The notes beneath the pieces were generated by a model. The model was given only the letters and a program-made list of their open reading frames with translations, was not told where the DNA came from and did no database searches. From NCBI GenBank assembly GCA_963834725.1, contig CAWICN010000001.1, positions 2,976,001 to 3,040,000 of the forward strand: 64,000 nt of DNA, given 5' to 3'. Below, piece after piece: positions 37,078-44,865 of this stretch. This stretch comes from PALSA-693 sp963834725 (lineage in GTDB: Bacteria; Actinomycetota; Acidimicrobiia; Acidimicrobiales; Palsa-688). The translations under genes were made by a program, and so were the position numbers. How positions within the stretch are numbered: the first letter of the stretch is position 1; every line of letters starts with the position of its first letter.

Positions 37078-37821
37078 GTGCGGTTGTTCGACGATGCGGC
37101 CGGGGAGTACGACGCCGCTCGACCCTCCTACCCGGCCGGTGTGTACGACCTCCTCGGAAACCGGGTCAATGGGTTGGCCGGCAAAGTGGTCGCTGATGGC
37201 GGTGCGGGTACCGGGATCGTCGCTCGCCAGTTGCTGGACCGAGGTGCCGAAGTCATCGCCTTTGATCCCGGCCCTGGCGTCCTTCGTCAAGCTCTCGCCC
37301 GGACACCGGGCCTGCCGGCCGTAATCGCGGATGCTGCCGCCGTTCCCCTTCGATCCAGCGTTCTGGACGTGGTGTGCTTCGGGCAAAGCTGGCATTGGGT
37401 TGACCAGACCACCGGGGCACGGGAAGTGGCGCGCCTCTTGAGATCGCATGGTTGGTGGGCTGCCTGGTGGAACCACGCCTGGGCGGACGACGAAATCTGG
37501 TTCCAGGAACACAACAGCCTTATCGAGCAAACATGCCCGGCCTTTTCGAGACACCACCGCGAGACCGACTGGTGTGCGGACGCTATCGCCGCTCTCGGCA
37601 CGTTCCACCTTCCTGAGCGCCACATCATCCCGTGGGAGCGACGGGTGACGATCGAAAACTGGTGCATCGACCTGCGGAGCCACTCCTACGTCCTCGACCT
37701 CGGTCGCTCCCAGCGCGAGGAACTACTCGCCGGTACCGAGTCGATACTGCGGCAGCATTTTCATGACGGCATAATGGCCGTGGCGTACCAGACCCGACTG
37801 TGGATGGCTTGCCGGATCTGA
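37078..37821 (+). CDS. SAM-dependent methyltransferase
   Basis: The 247-residue protein starts with GTG and reads LFDDAAGEYDAARPSYP, the opening of a widespread class I methyltransferase group. Motif I is VVADGGAGTGIVARQLLDRG near residue 38, then VIAFDPGPGVLRQA and the aspartate strand VLDVVCFGQSWHWVD near 100. In motif I, ADGGAG replaces the usual LDLGAG. Small molecule substrate unknown. It is probably cotranscribed with the oxidoreductase gene upstream. Confidence 0.88.
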   Translation: MRLFDDAAGEYDAARPSYPAGVYDLLGNRVNGLAGKVVADGGAGTGIVARQLLDRGAEVIAFDPGPGVLRQALARTPGLPAVIADAAAVPLRSSVLDVVCFGQSWHWVDQTTGAREVARLLRSHGWWAAWWNHAWADDEIWFQEHNSLIEQTCPAFSRHHRETDWCADAIAALGTFHLPERHIIPWERRVTIENWCIDLRSHSYVLDLGRSQREELLAGTESILRQHFHDGIMAVAYQTRLWMACRI

Positions 37822-38063
37822 CCGTTGGACAGGGCCCACGTGCGCTTCGGCTCCGCCCGGCAGCAGGCCGTCATGCTTATTGAGAGACGTTGACCTTTTG
37901 GCCGGGAGTACTTGTTCGAAGAGCAGAGTCTGTTGCTGGGCATTAGCATCCGGCCTGGGGAGATCTTGCGAGGATCGGGGCTCCCCGGGCGTGCCATCCG
38001 ATGTGGGCGGTTCAACACGCCAACCAGCACAGGTCCATCCCGAACGGGGAAAGGGAGGCCACC

Positions 38064-39088
38064 ATGACCCCCAGCAGGATTTTCTTGATCGGGGCTACGG
38101 CCCTGATCTTGGTGGCGGGTGGTGCCGCCGCAGCTGCGACAACCACAGCCAGCCCCATCGACAGCTCGGGGGTGATTCACGGCTGTTGAACCAACCAGGA
38201 GATCAACGGCAGCCACGTATTCGTGCTCCAAGACGCCGGTACTACCTGCCCGAAGAACACCACCGCCATCTCCTGGAACCAGACCGGCCCACAAGGTCCG
38301 CAGGGTCCCCAAGGGCCGCAGGGGCCTACCGGTTCGCCAGGGGCGACCGGCGCACAGGGACCGCGAGGGCCACAAGGCCAGCCGGGGGCACAGGGCCAGC
38401 CAGGGCCACAGGGCCAGCCTGGAGCGCAAGGCACCCAGGGACCAGCAGGTCCGCCAGGCAATGCCGGAGCACCCGGCACGGGGGCGACTGTTGCCGCCCT
38501 GGCCAACGGTGACTCCCACTGCGCCAACGGTGGGGCGGCGGTCACCGATGGCAGTGGTAACACCGCCGACGTGTGCGGCCAACAAGGGCCGGCCGGCCCC
38601 GCAGGGCCCGCCGGAGCCCCGGACCCCAAGGTCCGAAGGGCGCCACCGGTCATGCCGGTCCGGCCGGTCCGCCCGGTCCACAAGGTCCCGCCGGTCCGGT
38701 CGGGCCCGCTGGAGGTGTGATCGGCAGCTCATACACCACCCGAAATGTCAACATCGGCAACGTCCCGCAACTGGGCAGCGGCGCCCTGACCGTGGCCACA
38801 CTCAACCTGCCCGCCAGCTACATGCTCACCGGCACCGTGGACTTTTCGGATGAGGACGGACCCGCCGGCCTGGTTGGATGCCAGCTGCTGACGCCGTCTT
38901 TCGTCGACGACACGGTGACGAGCGTGCCCGGGTACGCGGGGAAGACGGGTTGGGCCGAGGCGACCCTCAACGGGCTGGCCACGCTGAGCGGTGCGGGTAC
39001 GGCCTCCGTTCAGTGCTACTACTTCAACAACACGGAGTTCGCCGGGCGCGCCCGCCTAACGGCCGTCCAGGTCGCCAGCACCGGCTGA
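38064..39088 (+). pseudogene. Collagen-like surface protein with an internal stop and a frameshift
   Basis: From ATG 38064 a signal peptide (SRIFLIGATALILVAGGAAA) leads to SGVIHGC and then an in-frame TGA at 38187. The same frame resumes as TNQEINGSHVFVLQDAGTTC and ISWNQTGPQGPQGPQG, followed by about 30 Gly-x-y triplets with Gln-Pro bias. Near 38,625 the frame shifts: adding one C to the CCCC run restores PAGPAGAPGPQGPKGATG. A globular C-terminal domain follows (VIGSSYTTRNVNIGNVPQLG and onward) to the stop at 39088. Intact, it would be a secreted collagen-like protein of about 340 residues. The TGA could replace TGG or another codon by one substitution. Confidence 0.82.
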
Positions 39089-39183
39089 GTGGGGCGGGCC
39101 CACCGGCCCGACGTCTGTTCGCACCGTTCAAGGGCCCGCCCGGCTGAGGCATCGGGGGCCGTGACCTCGCTCCGGTGGACCGC

Positions 39184-40047
39184 TCATGGGCAGCCGGCGT
39201 GGGGCACGTCCACTTCGACGGTGATCAACGCGGCATCGTTGGCCGACGCCCGCTCTTTCTCCTGAAAGCCAGGGGCGCAGCACATGAGCAGGCTGCGCCC
39301 ATCTGCACCCCCGAGCATGCAGGCGAACACGCCCAGCCCGTCCGGGCTCCGGATTTCGTCCACGACCGCTCCGCCTTCGGCCACTCGCACGCACCGGTTA
39401 CCAAAGGCGTCCGCGGTCCAGATGTGGCCCTCGGCGTCGAGACCGCACCCGTCGGGTGCGACGCCAGGGTCGGACAGGTCCGCCCATACTCGCCGGTCGG
39501 CGAGCGATCCGTCGTCGGCGATGGTGAACGCAGTGTAGCGGGACGCAAGCGACTCGCCGACGATCAGGGTCCGCCCGTCGGGGGTGACGACCGATCCGTT
39601 CGGAAAGCTCATTTCCTCGGCCACCACCGCCGCCGTACCGTCAGGGTCGACCCGGATCACATTGGCCGGCGCGGGCTCTCCACCACCCATGAGGTCGTAG
39701 CCAAAGTTGCCGATCCAGGCCCGGCCCCGCTGATCGACCACCATATCGTTGAGGTACCCGGAGGCCAATCCGCTCAGGTCGGCTACCTCCTCCACTGCGC
39801 CAGCAGTGGTTCGGCGCAGCAGGCGGCGGTCCTTCATGGAAACGACCAACATCGTGCCGTCAGGCAGCCACCCGAGCCCGGACGGCTGCTGGTCTACCGA
39901 CATCACCGCCAGCTGTTCGCCGTCAGGAGTGATGGCAAACACGGTGTGCCGGTAGAAGTCGGACACCCACCACCGGCCCTCATGCCATCGCGGCCCCTCG
40001 TAGAAGGTGCCGCTGCCAACCAGTACTTCAAGCGATCGCTCGGTCAT
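39184..40047 (-). CDS. SMP-30/gluconolactonase-type beta-propeller lactonase
   Basis: Starting from ATG 40047, the 287-residue protein reads FYEGPRWHEGRWWVSDFYRH (the metal-binding Glu in EGPRW near residue 18), QPSGLGWLPDGTMLVVS, YLNDMVVDQRGRAWIGNFG (Asn-Asp ligand near 110), SFPNGSVVTPDG (Asn ligand near 163) and APDGCGLDAEGHIWTADA (Asp near 210). All metal ligands of the family are present. The reaction is hydrolysis of a sugar lactone or related ester. The frame is open far upstream through a 16-bp repeat array, which produces a false 664-residue fusion with a broken phosphotransferase. Confidence 0.9.
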   Translation of the reverse strand: MTERSLEVLVGSGTFYEGPRWHEGRWWVSDFYRHTVFAITPDGEQLAVMSVDQQPSGLGWLPDGTMLVVSMKDRRLLRRTTAGAVEEVADLSGLASGYLNDMVVDQRGRAWIGNFGYDLMGGGEPAPANVIRVDPDGTAAVVAEEMSFPNGSVVTPDGRTLIVGESLASRYTAFTIADDGSLADRRVWADLSDPGVAPDGCGLDAEGHIWTADAFGNRCVRVAEGGAVVDEIRSPDGLGVFACMLGGADGRSLLMCCAPGFQEKERASANDAALITVEVDVPHAGCP

Positions 40048-40069
40048 GGCTCCGAGCATATGACCTGGC

Positions 40070-40356
40070 GGGAGCTGGGCCCGGTGGGAGGCGGGTCCGG
40101 TGGGGGCGGGTCCGATGGGGGCCGGGTCCAGTGGGGGCCAGGTCCGAGGGGGGCCGGGCCCGGTGGGCGCCGGGCCCGGTGGGAGCTGTGACCAGTGGGA
40201 GCTGGGCCCGGTGGGCGCCGGGCCCGGTGGGAGCTGTGACCAGTGGGAGCTGGGCCCGGTGGGAGCTGGGCCCGGTGGGAGCTGTGACCAGTGGGAGCTG
40301 GGCCCGGCGGGAGCTGTGACCAGTGGGAGCTGGGCCCGGCGGGAGCTGTGACCAGT
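40070..40356 (-). repeat. 16-bp minisatellite, about 18 units
   Basis: Eighteen tandem units of 16 bases (one of 15) lie 22 bases upstream of the SMP-30 start. Two main unit types alternate near the right end: GGGAGCTGGGCCCGGT and GGGAGCTGTGACCAGT. Left-end units are more diverged (for example GGGGGCCGGGTCCAGT). All three forward and reverse frames are free of stops, so open frames here are not evidence for genes. Confidence 0.95.
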
Positions 40357-40519
40357 GAGCACGTGCGGCGCTGGGTGCGTTTCGAACCTCGGGTGCGCTT
40401 TTGGCGATATTTTGCCCCCATCCGTTCCCAAGTTCACGAAGCGCACCCAGGTTGGTCGCCAGCTGCGGCTGGCCAGCGCGCCCGCCGCGTCCTGGCCAGT
40501 CTCGGGGCAATCCCCTACG

Positions 40520-41384
40520 TCGCCTTCATCACCTCCAAGCTCGCCCTCCACCGAGAGGAGGTCGCGTGCCTTGGCCTCGCTCTCGCGGCGTAGGGGCGGC
40601 AGCTTCCTGGCCGCGGTGACCGCGATCTTCGGGTCACGACACACGCGGAACACGTGATTGATGAGCTGACGGCTGAAGAGCAGCTCGGGGAGCCGGTCGC
40701 GCTCCTCATCGGTGAGAGCGACCACCCGGGCATACCCCTTCATGAACGGTACCGCAGCCCATCCGGACAGCAGCACGAGTGTCATGGACGGGAGTCGAGG
40801 GCCTCGACCAGCGGACGTCCAGTCGACCAGTACCGGGCCGTCTGCGGTGAAGATGGCGTTTTGGGGGACGGGATCGGGATGAACGAAAGCCTCGGGCAGG
40901 CCCTCTCCTCCGTCAGCGGAGGCCACAGCGGTGCGAAGAGTGTCGAGAGCATGGCTGACCCCACCCGGGACACGGGCCTCGATGGAGTCGAGCCACGCCG
41001 CTACCGCTCGAAGCTCGTCGGCCATCGTCCCCTCCGCGAAATGGTGCATGGCGCCGGCCGGTCGGTCCGCGCCGGCCGGCACAGCCAGAGCGTGTAACCG
41101 GCCGATCATGGCGCCGAGGGTCAGTATCGGAAAAGGGGAACGCTTGGCTTTGGGCACCTGTTTGACGAACTCGGTCACAAGCAGGGCCTGGCCCTCGTGG
41201 CTGGTAAGGGCTCGATCTCCGAAGGGTCGCTCGGCGGGGAAGCCAGCTCAGCGAGATATCGCAGCACGGCGAGATCGGCCTCGGCGCCTGAGTGAGAACG
41301 AGCCCCGGAAAACAACCGCGCCACCAGCGGCGCACCTTTGTCGGTCTGATCGGCACGGAACACCCCAACGTCGAGCCTCGACAC
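40520..41384 (-). pseudogene. Aminoglycoside-phosphotransferase-family kinase, frameshifted and 5'-truncated
   Basis: N-terminal sequence VSRLDVGVFRADQTDKGAPL and AEADLAVLRYLAELASPPS is in one frame. The rest, from LVTEFVKQVPKAKRSPF, is in another and includes the catalytic loop HPDPVPQNAIF and metal site VLVDWTSAGRGP near 40,810-40,850. Adding one G at CTGGC near 41,246 joins them as AELGFPAERPFGDRALTSHE. The first residues are replaced by an unrelated gene fragment at about 41,385. The C-terminal end is uncertain because no stop occurs before the 16-bp array. Confidence 0.75.
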
Positions 41385-41387
41385 CTT

Positions 41388-41576
41388 CGCGACACCTGAT
41401 CCCAAACGCCTTCTCGAGTCCCTCCGATCATGGAAGTCGACAGCGGTGATCATCACTTGGGACGACTCCGGCGGCTGGTACGACCACGTGCTCGGCCCGA
41501 TTGAGACCGAGTCACAGACGTCTCTCGACATATTGACCGCCACCGGAAGAGGCACCCCGTTCGCCTACACGGGGTA
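41388..41576 (+). pseudogene. Phospholipase C/phosphoesterase family fragment
   Basis: The plus strand reads LLESLRSWKSTAVIITWDD, then SGGWYDHVLGPIETESQTSL and a stop at 41576. The W-K-S-T-A-V-I-x-T-W-D-D-x-G-G-W-Y-D-H-V string is the conserved metal-binding segment near the end of PF04185 phosphoesterases (phospholipase C and AcpA-type acid phosphatases). Both the roughly 350 residues before it and the usual ending are missing. It abuts the broken kinase in opposite orientation. Confidence 0.7.
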
Positions 41577-41589
41577 ACTTTTCGGCGTG

Positions 41590-42771
41590 TTACCGGCGGG
41601 CAGTCACGGGATCGTCAGCCTTGTCCCGTGGCGGGGGAAACAACAACCTTCCGATGTTGCCGACGGCGACGTCGTGGGCGATACCCATGACCATGCCGGC
41701 CCGGGCATCCCGGAAGTAGCGTTCGAATGGCAGCTGCTTGGCGAACGCCGCGCCCCCGCCGAGGGTCATCGCATCTGCCGTGACCGACGCAGCGAGCTGG
41801 TCGCAGGCCACCTTGGATTCGAAAAAAGGGAGCGGACTCTCGTGGCGGCCCTCGTCGAAGGCCGCGCACGCCGAGTACAGGAGGGCCCGGCTGCGTTCGA
41901 TCTCGACTTTGGCGGAGGCGACCCGGCTGCGGACGGGATCCAGGTCGCTCAAATGTCCGCCGCCAGCCCGCTCGGAGCCCGCGATGTGGGCGAGCAGCCG
42001 TTCGAAGCAGCCAGCCGCGATGCCGAGGTACGTGGCGGCGTAGGTGGCGAGCACGACCGGGAAGAAGTCGACCGTACGCCCATCGGGGTTGAGGAGCCGG
42101 CCGTCAGGGATGAAGCCGTTGAAGGTCATCGGCGAACTGGCATTCCCTCGCATTCCCAGGCCGTCCCAGGGGTGGTCGATCCTCCATTCCAGGTCGTCGC
42201 GGCGGATCTGGAACATCAGCTGAGCAGGGCGGCCCTCGGGCTGCTCCAGGCTGCAAATGAAGAAGTACGAGTCGGCCAGGCCGGCGGCGGTGACGAACGA
42301 TTTGGCGACGTTGCGCACCTCGTAGCCTCCATCCGTCTTGGTCACCGTGGCCTTGGGGGTGTCGGCCCACGCCCCGCCCTTGTGGCCGGCCTCGCTGCCG
42401 GCCACCGTGCTCAGCCACTCACCCGAGACGAGGCGGGGAACGAAGTCACGCGCCTGCGCAGGCGTCGGGACCCGGCAGACGAGCTCGATGCTCTCGAGGT
42501 GCATCTTGTAGATGAGAGCCGTTGAGGGGCAGGCGCCGGCCAGGGTCTCGACGACCAGGCAGGTGGTGAGAAGCCCTTCCCCCGCCCCACCCTGCCCCCG
42601 GTCGCCGCGCAGGCCCATCAGCCCCTCGGCCCGCAGCGCGGCCAGCTGCTCCCGCGGGAAGGCGGCGTCCCGGTCGGTGTCAGCCGCCCGCGGCTCGAGG
42701 ATGTCCCGGGCGAGGGCCTCGGCCAGCTCGCGCCACCGGCGCTGGTCCTTGGTGAGCGGAAAGTAGGTCAT
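41590..42771 (-). CDS. Acyl-CoA dehydrogenase family protein
   Basis: I start at ATG 42771, which has GGAGGGG before it. The frame is open to 43464 but only across repeats. The 393-residue protein has FPLTKDQRRWRELAEALARD at its N-terminus, GLRGDRGQGGAGEGLLTTCLV, then WLSTVAGSEAGHKGGAWAD where most family members have the FAD-binding xxTEPxxGSD segment. The C-terminal helix bundle includes GGGAAFAKQLPFERYFRDARAG near 350. The catalytic Glu of classical members is not obvious, so it may be a flavin monooxygenase-like or non-canonical member. A 16-bp repeat array is 63 bases upstream. Confidence 0.85.
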   Translation of the reverse strand: MTYFPLTKDQRRWRELAEALARDILEPRAADTDRDAAFPREQLAALRAEGLMGLRGDRGQGGAGEGLLTTCLVVETLAGACPSTALIYKMHLESIELVCRVPTPAQARDFVPRLVSGEWLSTVAGSEAGHKGGAWADTPKATVTKTDGGYEVRNVAKSFVTAAGLADSYFFICSLEQPEGRPAQLMFQIRRDDLEWRIDHPWDGLGMRGNASSPMTFNGFIPDGRLLNPDGRTVDFFPVVLATYAATYLGIAAGCFERLLAHIAGSERAGGGHLSDLDPVRSRVASAKVEIERSRALLYSACAAFDEGRHESPLPFFESKVACDQLAASVTADAMTLGGGAAFAKQLPFERYFRDARAGMVMGIAHDVAVGNIGRLLFPPPRDKADDPVTARR

Positions 42772-42833
42772 CGTCCCCTCCGGGCGTCTCGGACGGCCAG
42801 CAAAAACGTACCAGCACCGGCCAGAGGGACGAT

Positions 42834-42945
42834 GCGGCCGAGCGACGACGGGGCCGAGCGCTGACGGGGCCGAGCGACGACAGGGCCGAACGATGACGGG
42901 GCCGAGCGACGACAGGGCCGAACGACGACGGGGCCGAGCGCTGAC
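42834..42945 (-). repeat. 16-bp minisatellite, 7 units
   Basis: Units such as GGGGCCGAGCGACGAC, GGGGCCGAGCGCTGAC and AGGGCCGAACGATGAC repeat seven times, with a decayed eighth at 42946-42961. It lies upstream of the acyl-CoA dehydrogenase start and shares the 16-base period, but not the sequence, of the array at 40070. Confidence 0.93.
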
Positions 42946-43051
42946 GGGGCAGTGTGACGGGACCTCACCTGCCCGGACCGGCCGACCCGGACGTGGACGA
43001 GACGCCGGCGGCGCGGCGGCTCGACCGTGCCCCGACCTGACCCTGCCAAGC

Positions 43052-43094
43052 TTTGTGCTATGAAAGCCGCGTATTACGCGGTTTTCATAACAAA
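43052..43094. repeat. 43-bp near-perfect palindrome
   Basis: TATGAAAGCCGCGTA (43059-43073) mirrors TACGCGGTTTTCATA (43075-43089) around a single T, with one mismatch. TTTGT and ACAAA extend it outward. Its AT-rich shoulders stand out in very GC-rich sequence. It could be a dimeric repressor site, a bidirectional hairpin or a scar of a mobile element. Confidence 0.85.
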
Positions 43095-43185
43095 AACGCC
43101 TGCCCGGGGCTGCCAGTGCGTCCGGGGGCGGCCGGGGCGGACTGGCCGGCGGCGGGGGCGAACCAGCGCCGACCAGCGCCGACCA

Positions 43186-43300
43186 GCGCCGACCTGGGGA
43201 TGAGTCTTCAGCCGAAGACGGGGGCGGCCGGCGGCGGGGCGGCGGCGGCCTGGGCGGACGGGCGCCGACCTGGGGATGGGTCTTCAGCCGAAGACGGGGG
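43186..43300. repeat. Duplicated 39-bp element with a GTCTTC hairpin
   Basis: Copy 1 at 43186-43224 and copy 2 at 43262-43300 differ at one base. Each begins GCGCCGACCTGGGGATG and contains the perfect hairpin GTCTTCAGCCGAAGAC. Three 10-base units (GACCAGCGCC type) precede copy 1. Together with the palindrome and the 16-bp array this fills the 628-base gap between the dehydrogenase and the small gene at 43400. Confidence 0.85.
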
Positions 43301-43399
43301 GCGGGCGTGGAGGGTTGCCCTCGAGCCGGCCAGCCGGGCCGCCGGTAAGGCGGAGACCGCAGACGGCACCTACCCGGCGACGGTTGCGGAGTCGAACAA

Positions 43400-43624
43400 A
43401 TGTTCGTATTATCGCGAGGCGTGCAAGCATACGAACTGGAGATCCTGAGGCGATCGGTCGCCATGTTGCCGCCCGGTCACTCAGCCGGGGCCGTGTCCAA
43501 GGACCAGGCCGAGCAACTCCTGGCCGAGATCGATCGGATCGGTGAAGAAAACGGCCACTACCGCCAGGCCGTCGCCGAGTTGCGACGGATTCTGGCGGTC
43601 CTCGACGCCAGGACCAACAGCTGA
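43400..43624 (+). CDS. Small coiled-coil protein
   Basis: The 74-residue product reads LPPGHSAGAVSKDQAEQLLA and then EIDRIGEENGHYRQAVAELR with regular hydrophobic spacing, suggesting a helical hairpin or coiled coil. No family recognised. A GTG at 43421 is a possible later start. Its length, charge and helical nature are similar to the small protein at 50010, but no clear sequence identity is seen. It could be a soluble accessory protein of unknown role. Confidence 0.5.
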   Translation: MFVLSRGVQAYELEILRRSVAMLPPGHSAGAVSKDQAEQLLAEIDRIGEENGHYRQAVAELRRILAVLDARTNS

Positions 43625-43650
43625 CCCGGCGCCCGCTCAAATCCGGCGGC

Positions 43651-44544
43651 CTATCGCCCCTTCCATTCGGCCAGCAGGCGCCGCGTGGCTTCGGTGGCGG
43701 GATGCTCAGAACCGAGGAGCCGGAGCTGGTCCTGGTTCACCTGTGTCAGCATCTCGATGGCTTCATCGCGATCACCAGTCACGTCCATTAGCTCCGCGAT
43801 GGTGGCCCGGGTAATGAGGGTATTTGCGTGCCCTGTCCCCAGGGCCTCCTCCTGATCCGTCAGCAGACCTCGCAGGTCACTGAGGGCCTGACCTGGATGC
43901 CCCGCCCGGGCGGTCCAGACTGCTGCCCGGTACCGATTGGCCAGCACCGGGGGAGAGTGGTGGCCCACCGCTGCCAGCTGGTCAACCAGAAGCCGCTCGA
44001 ATATCCGTGCCGCTTCCGTGGCCTCACCTGACCTGCCAACGGCGTCGCCCAGCTGAGCACGAGCAGCAAAGGTCAGTGGATGCCGCCTGCCGAACGCTCG
44101 CTGTCGATTCGCCACCAGCGCCTCGGCCGCCGTCACCGAGACAGCGGCGCCCTCAGAAAAAGAGTGCTCCCCGCGATCAGGGTTCTCCTGTTCCTCGCTG
44201 GCTGCGGGTATCCCTTCGTGGAGCACATTCGTCGGATCGATGATTGCTGCCTCTACCAGCCGGAAGGCGGCCTCATCCGCGTCGATCAGGCTCCGCCGGT
44301 GGCAGCCTTGGCACTTGGTGAAGTACAGGGGTAGCTCACGCCCGAAGTAGTCAAAGCGCCGCCAGAGAGTTGCCGCCGGAGCGTCGCACCGGGGGCACCG
44401 TATCTTGACCCGGACGAGCCGCTCGGCGCTGATCACCGTCCCTACTGAAGCGAACCGGCCCGTCGTATTTTTCTGAGTGGTCGTCACGTACGTGAGCCGC
44501 TTCTGCCATACCGGCCTGATCGGTGCACTGTCCGGTGGTCCCAC
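43651..44544 (-). CDS. Zinc-ribbon plus tetratricopeptide-repeat protein
   Basis: The 297-residue protein has a CPRC pair near residue 50 and a CQGC pair near 78, separated by aromatic and basic residues, so probably one zinc ribbon. Residues 140-297 hold three or four TPR units of the kinesin-light-chain type: AFGRRHPLTFAARAQLGDAV, HSPPVLANRYRAAVWTARAG, GTGHANTLITRATIAELMDV and GSEHPATEATRRLLAEW. In actinobacteria such TPRs often act in signalling or as partners of enzymes. There is no kinase or NB-ARC domain. It is a single-gene unit convergent with the small gene at 43400. Confidence 0.72.
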   Translation of the reverse strand: MGPPDSAPIRPVWQKRLTYVTTTQKNTTGRFASVGTVISAERLVRVKIRCPRCDAPAATLWRRFDYFGRELPLYFTKCQGCHRRSLIDADEAAFRLVEAAIIDPTNVLHEGIPAASEEQENPDRGEHSFSEGAAVSVTAAEALVANRQRAFGRRHPLTFAARAQLGDAVGRSGEATEAARIFERLLVDQLAAVGHHSPPVLANRYRAAVWTARAGHPGQALSDLRGLLTDQEEALGTGHANTLITRATIAELMDVTGDRDEAIEMLTQVNQDQLRLLGSEHPATEATRRLLAEWKGR

Positions 44545-44714
44545 TACTCCAGCTTCGCGCGAAACCTTGTATTCCGCCCAGTGAGGACGAGTCGGTCGCC
44601 TTACCCCGGCAGCTTCTCGTCTTCCCTGGTTCTTGCCTTTCCGGCCGCGGCGGCGAGGCCCTGTCGATCGTCATCCGGGGATCGGGCAGTCATCTGGAGA
44701 TCGCGCCCGACCGC

Positions 44715-44831
44715 CTATTGCAGTCGCCGGCGTCGGCGGCGTTCCCGGATCCATTTGATGAAAAAGATAATGCCGAGGATACGGAGGAAGTCACCGCCGC
44801 CTCTGTCATTGCAGCCCTGCCTTCGCGTCAC
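44715..44831 (-). CDS. Possible 38-residue membrane peptide
   Basis: From GTG 44831 the frame reads RGGGDFLRILGIIFFIKWIR followed by a run of six arginines and the stop. It is one hydrophobic segment with a strongly basic end. No ribosome site is convincing. It lies in the roughly 320-base gap between the TPR gene and the broken ABC transporter, where nothing else is recognised, and may be accidental. Confidence 0.25.
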   Translation of the reverse strand: MTRRQGCNDRGGGDFLRILGIIFFIKWIRERRRRRRLQ

Positions 44832-44865
44832 CGGAATGCTCCTCTCCCGTGTGCCACTGGCCAGG

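Noticed and set aside
39184..41178. A single 664-residue fusion of a kinase and an SMP-30 lactonase
   Set aside because: The fusion exists only because the 16-bp array has no stops in any frame. Each part has its own normal boundaries, and the kinase part is itself frameshifted and lacks its N-terminus.
40070..42961. The 16-bp arrays as CRISPR
   Set aside because: Units are directly adjacent with no spacers, too short, and no cas genes are present.
43052..43094. The palindrome as an intrinsic terminator
   Set aside because: No T-run follows on the plus strand, and on the minus strand only a short T-run occurs with no gene ending nearby.
41590..43464. A 624-residue acyl-CoA dehydrogenase with a 230-residue N-terminal extension
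   Set aside because: The extension is a translation of the 16-bp repeats, the palindrome and the duplicated hairpin. A strong ribosome site precedes the ATG at 42771, where the family homology starts.
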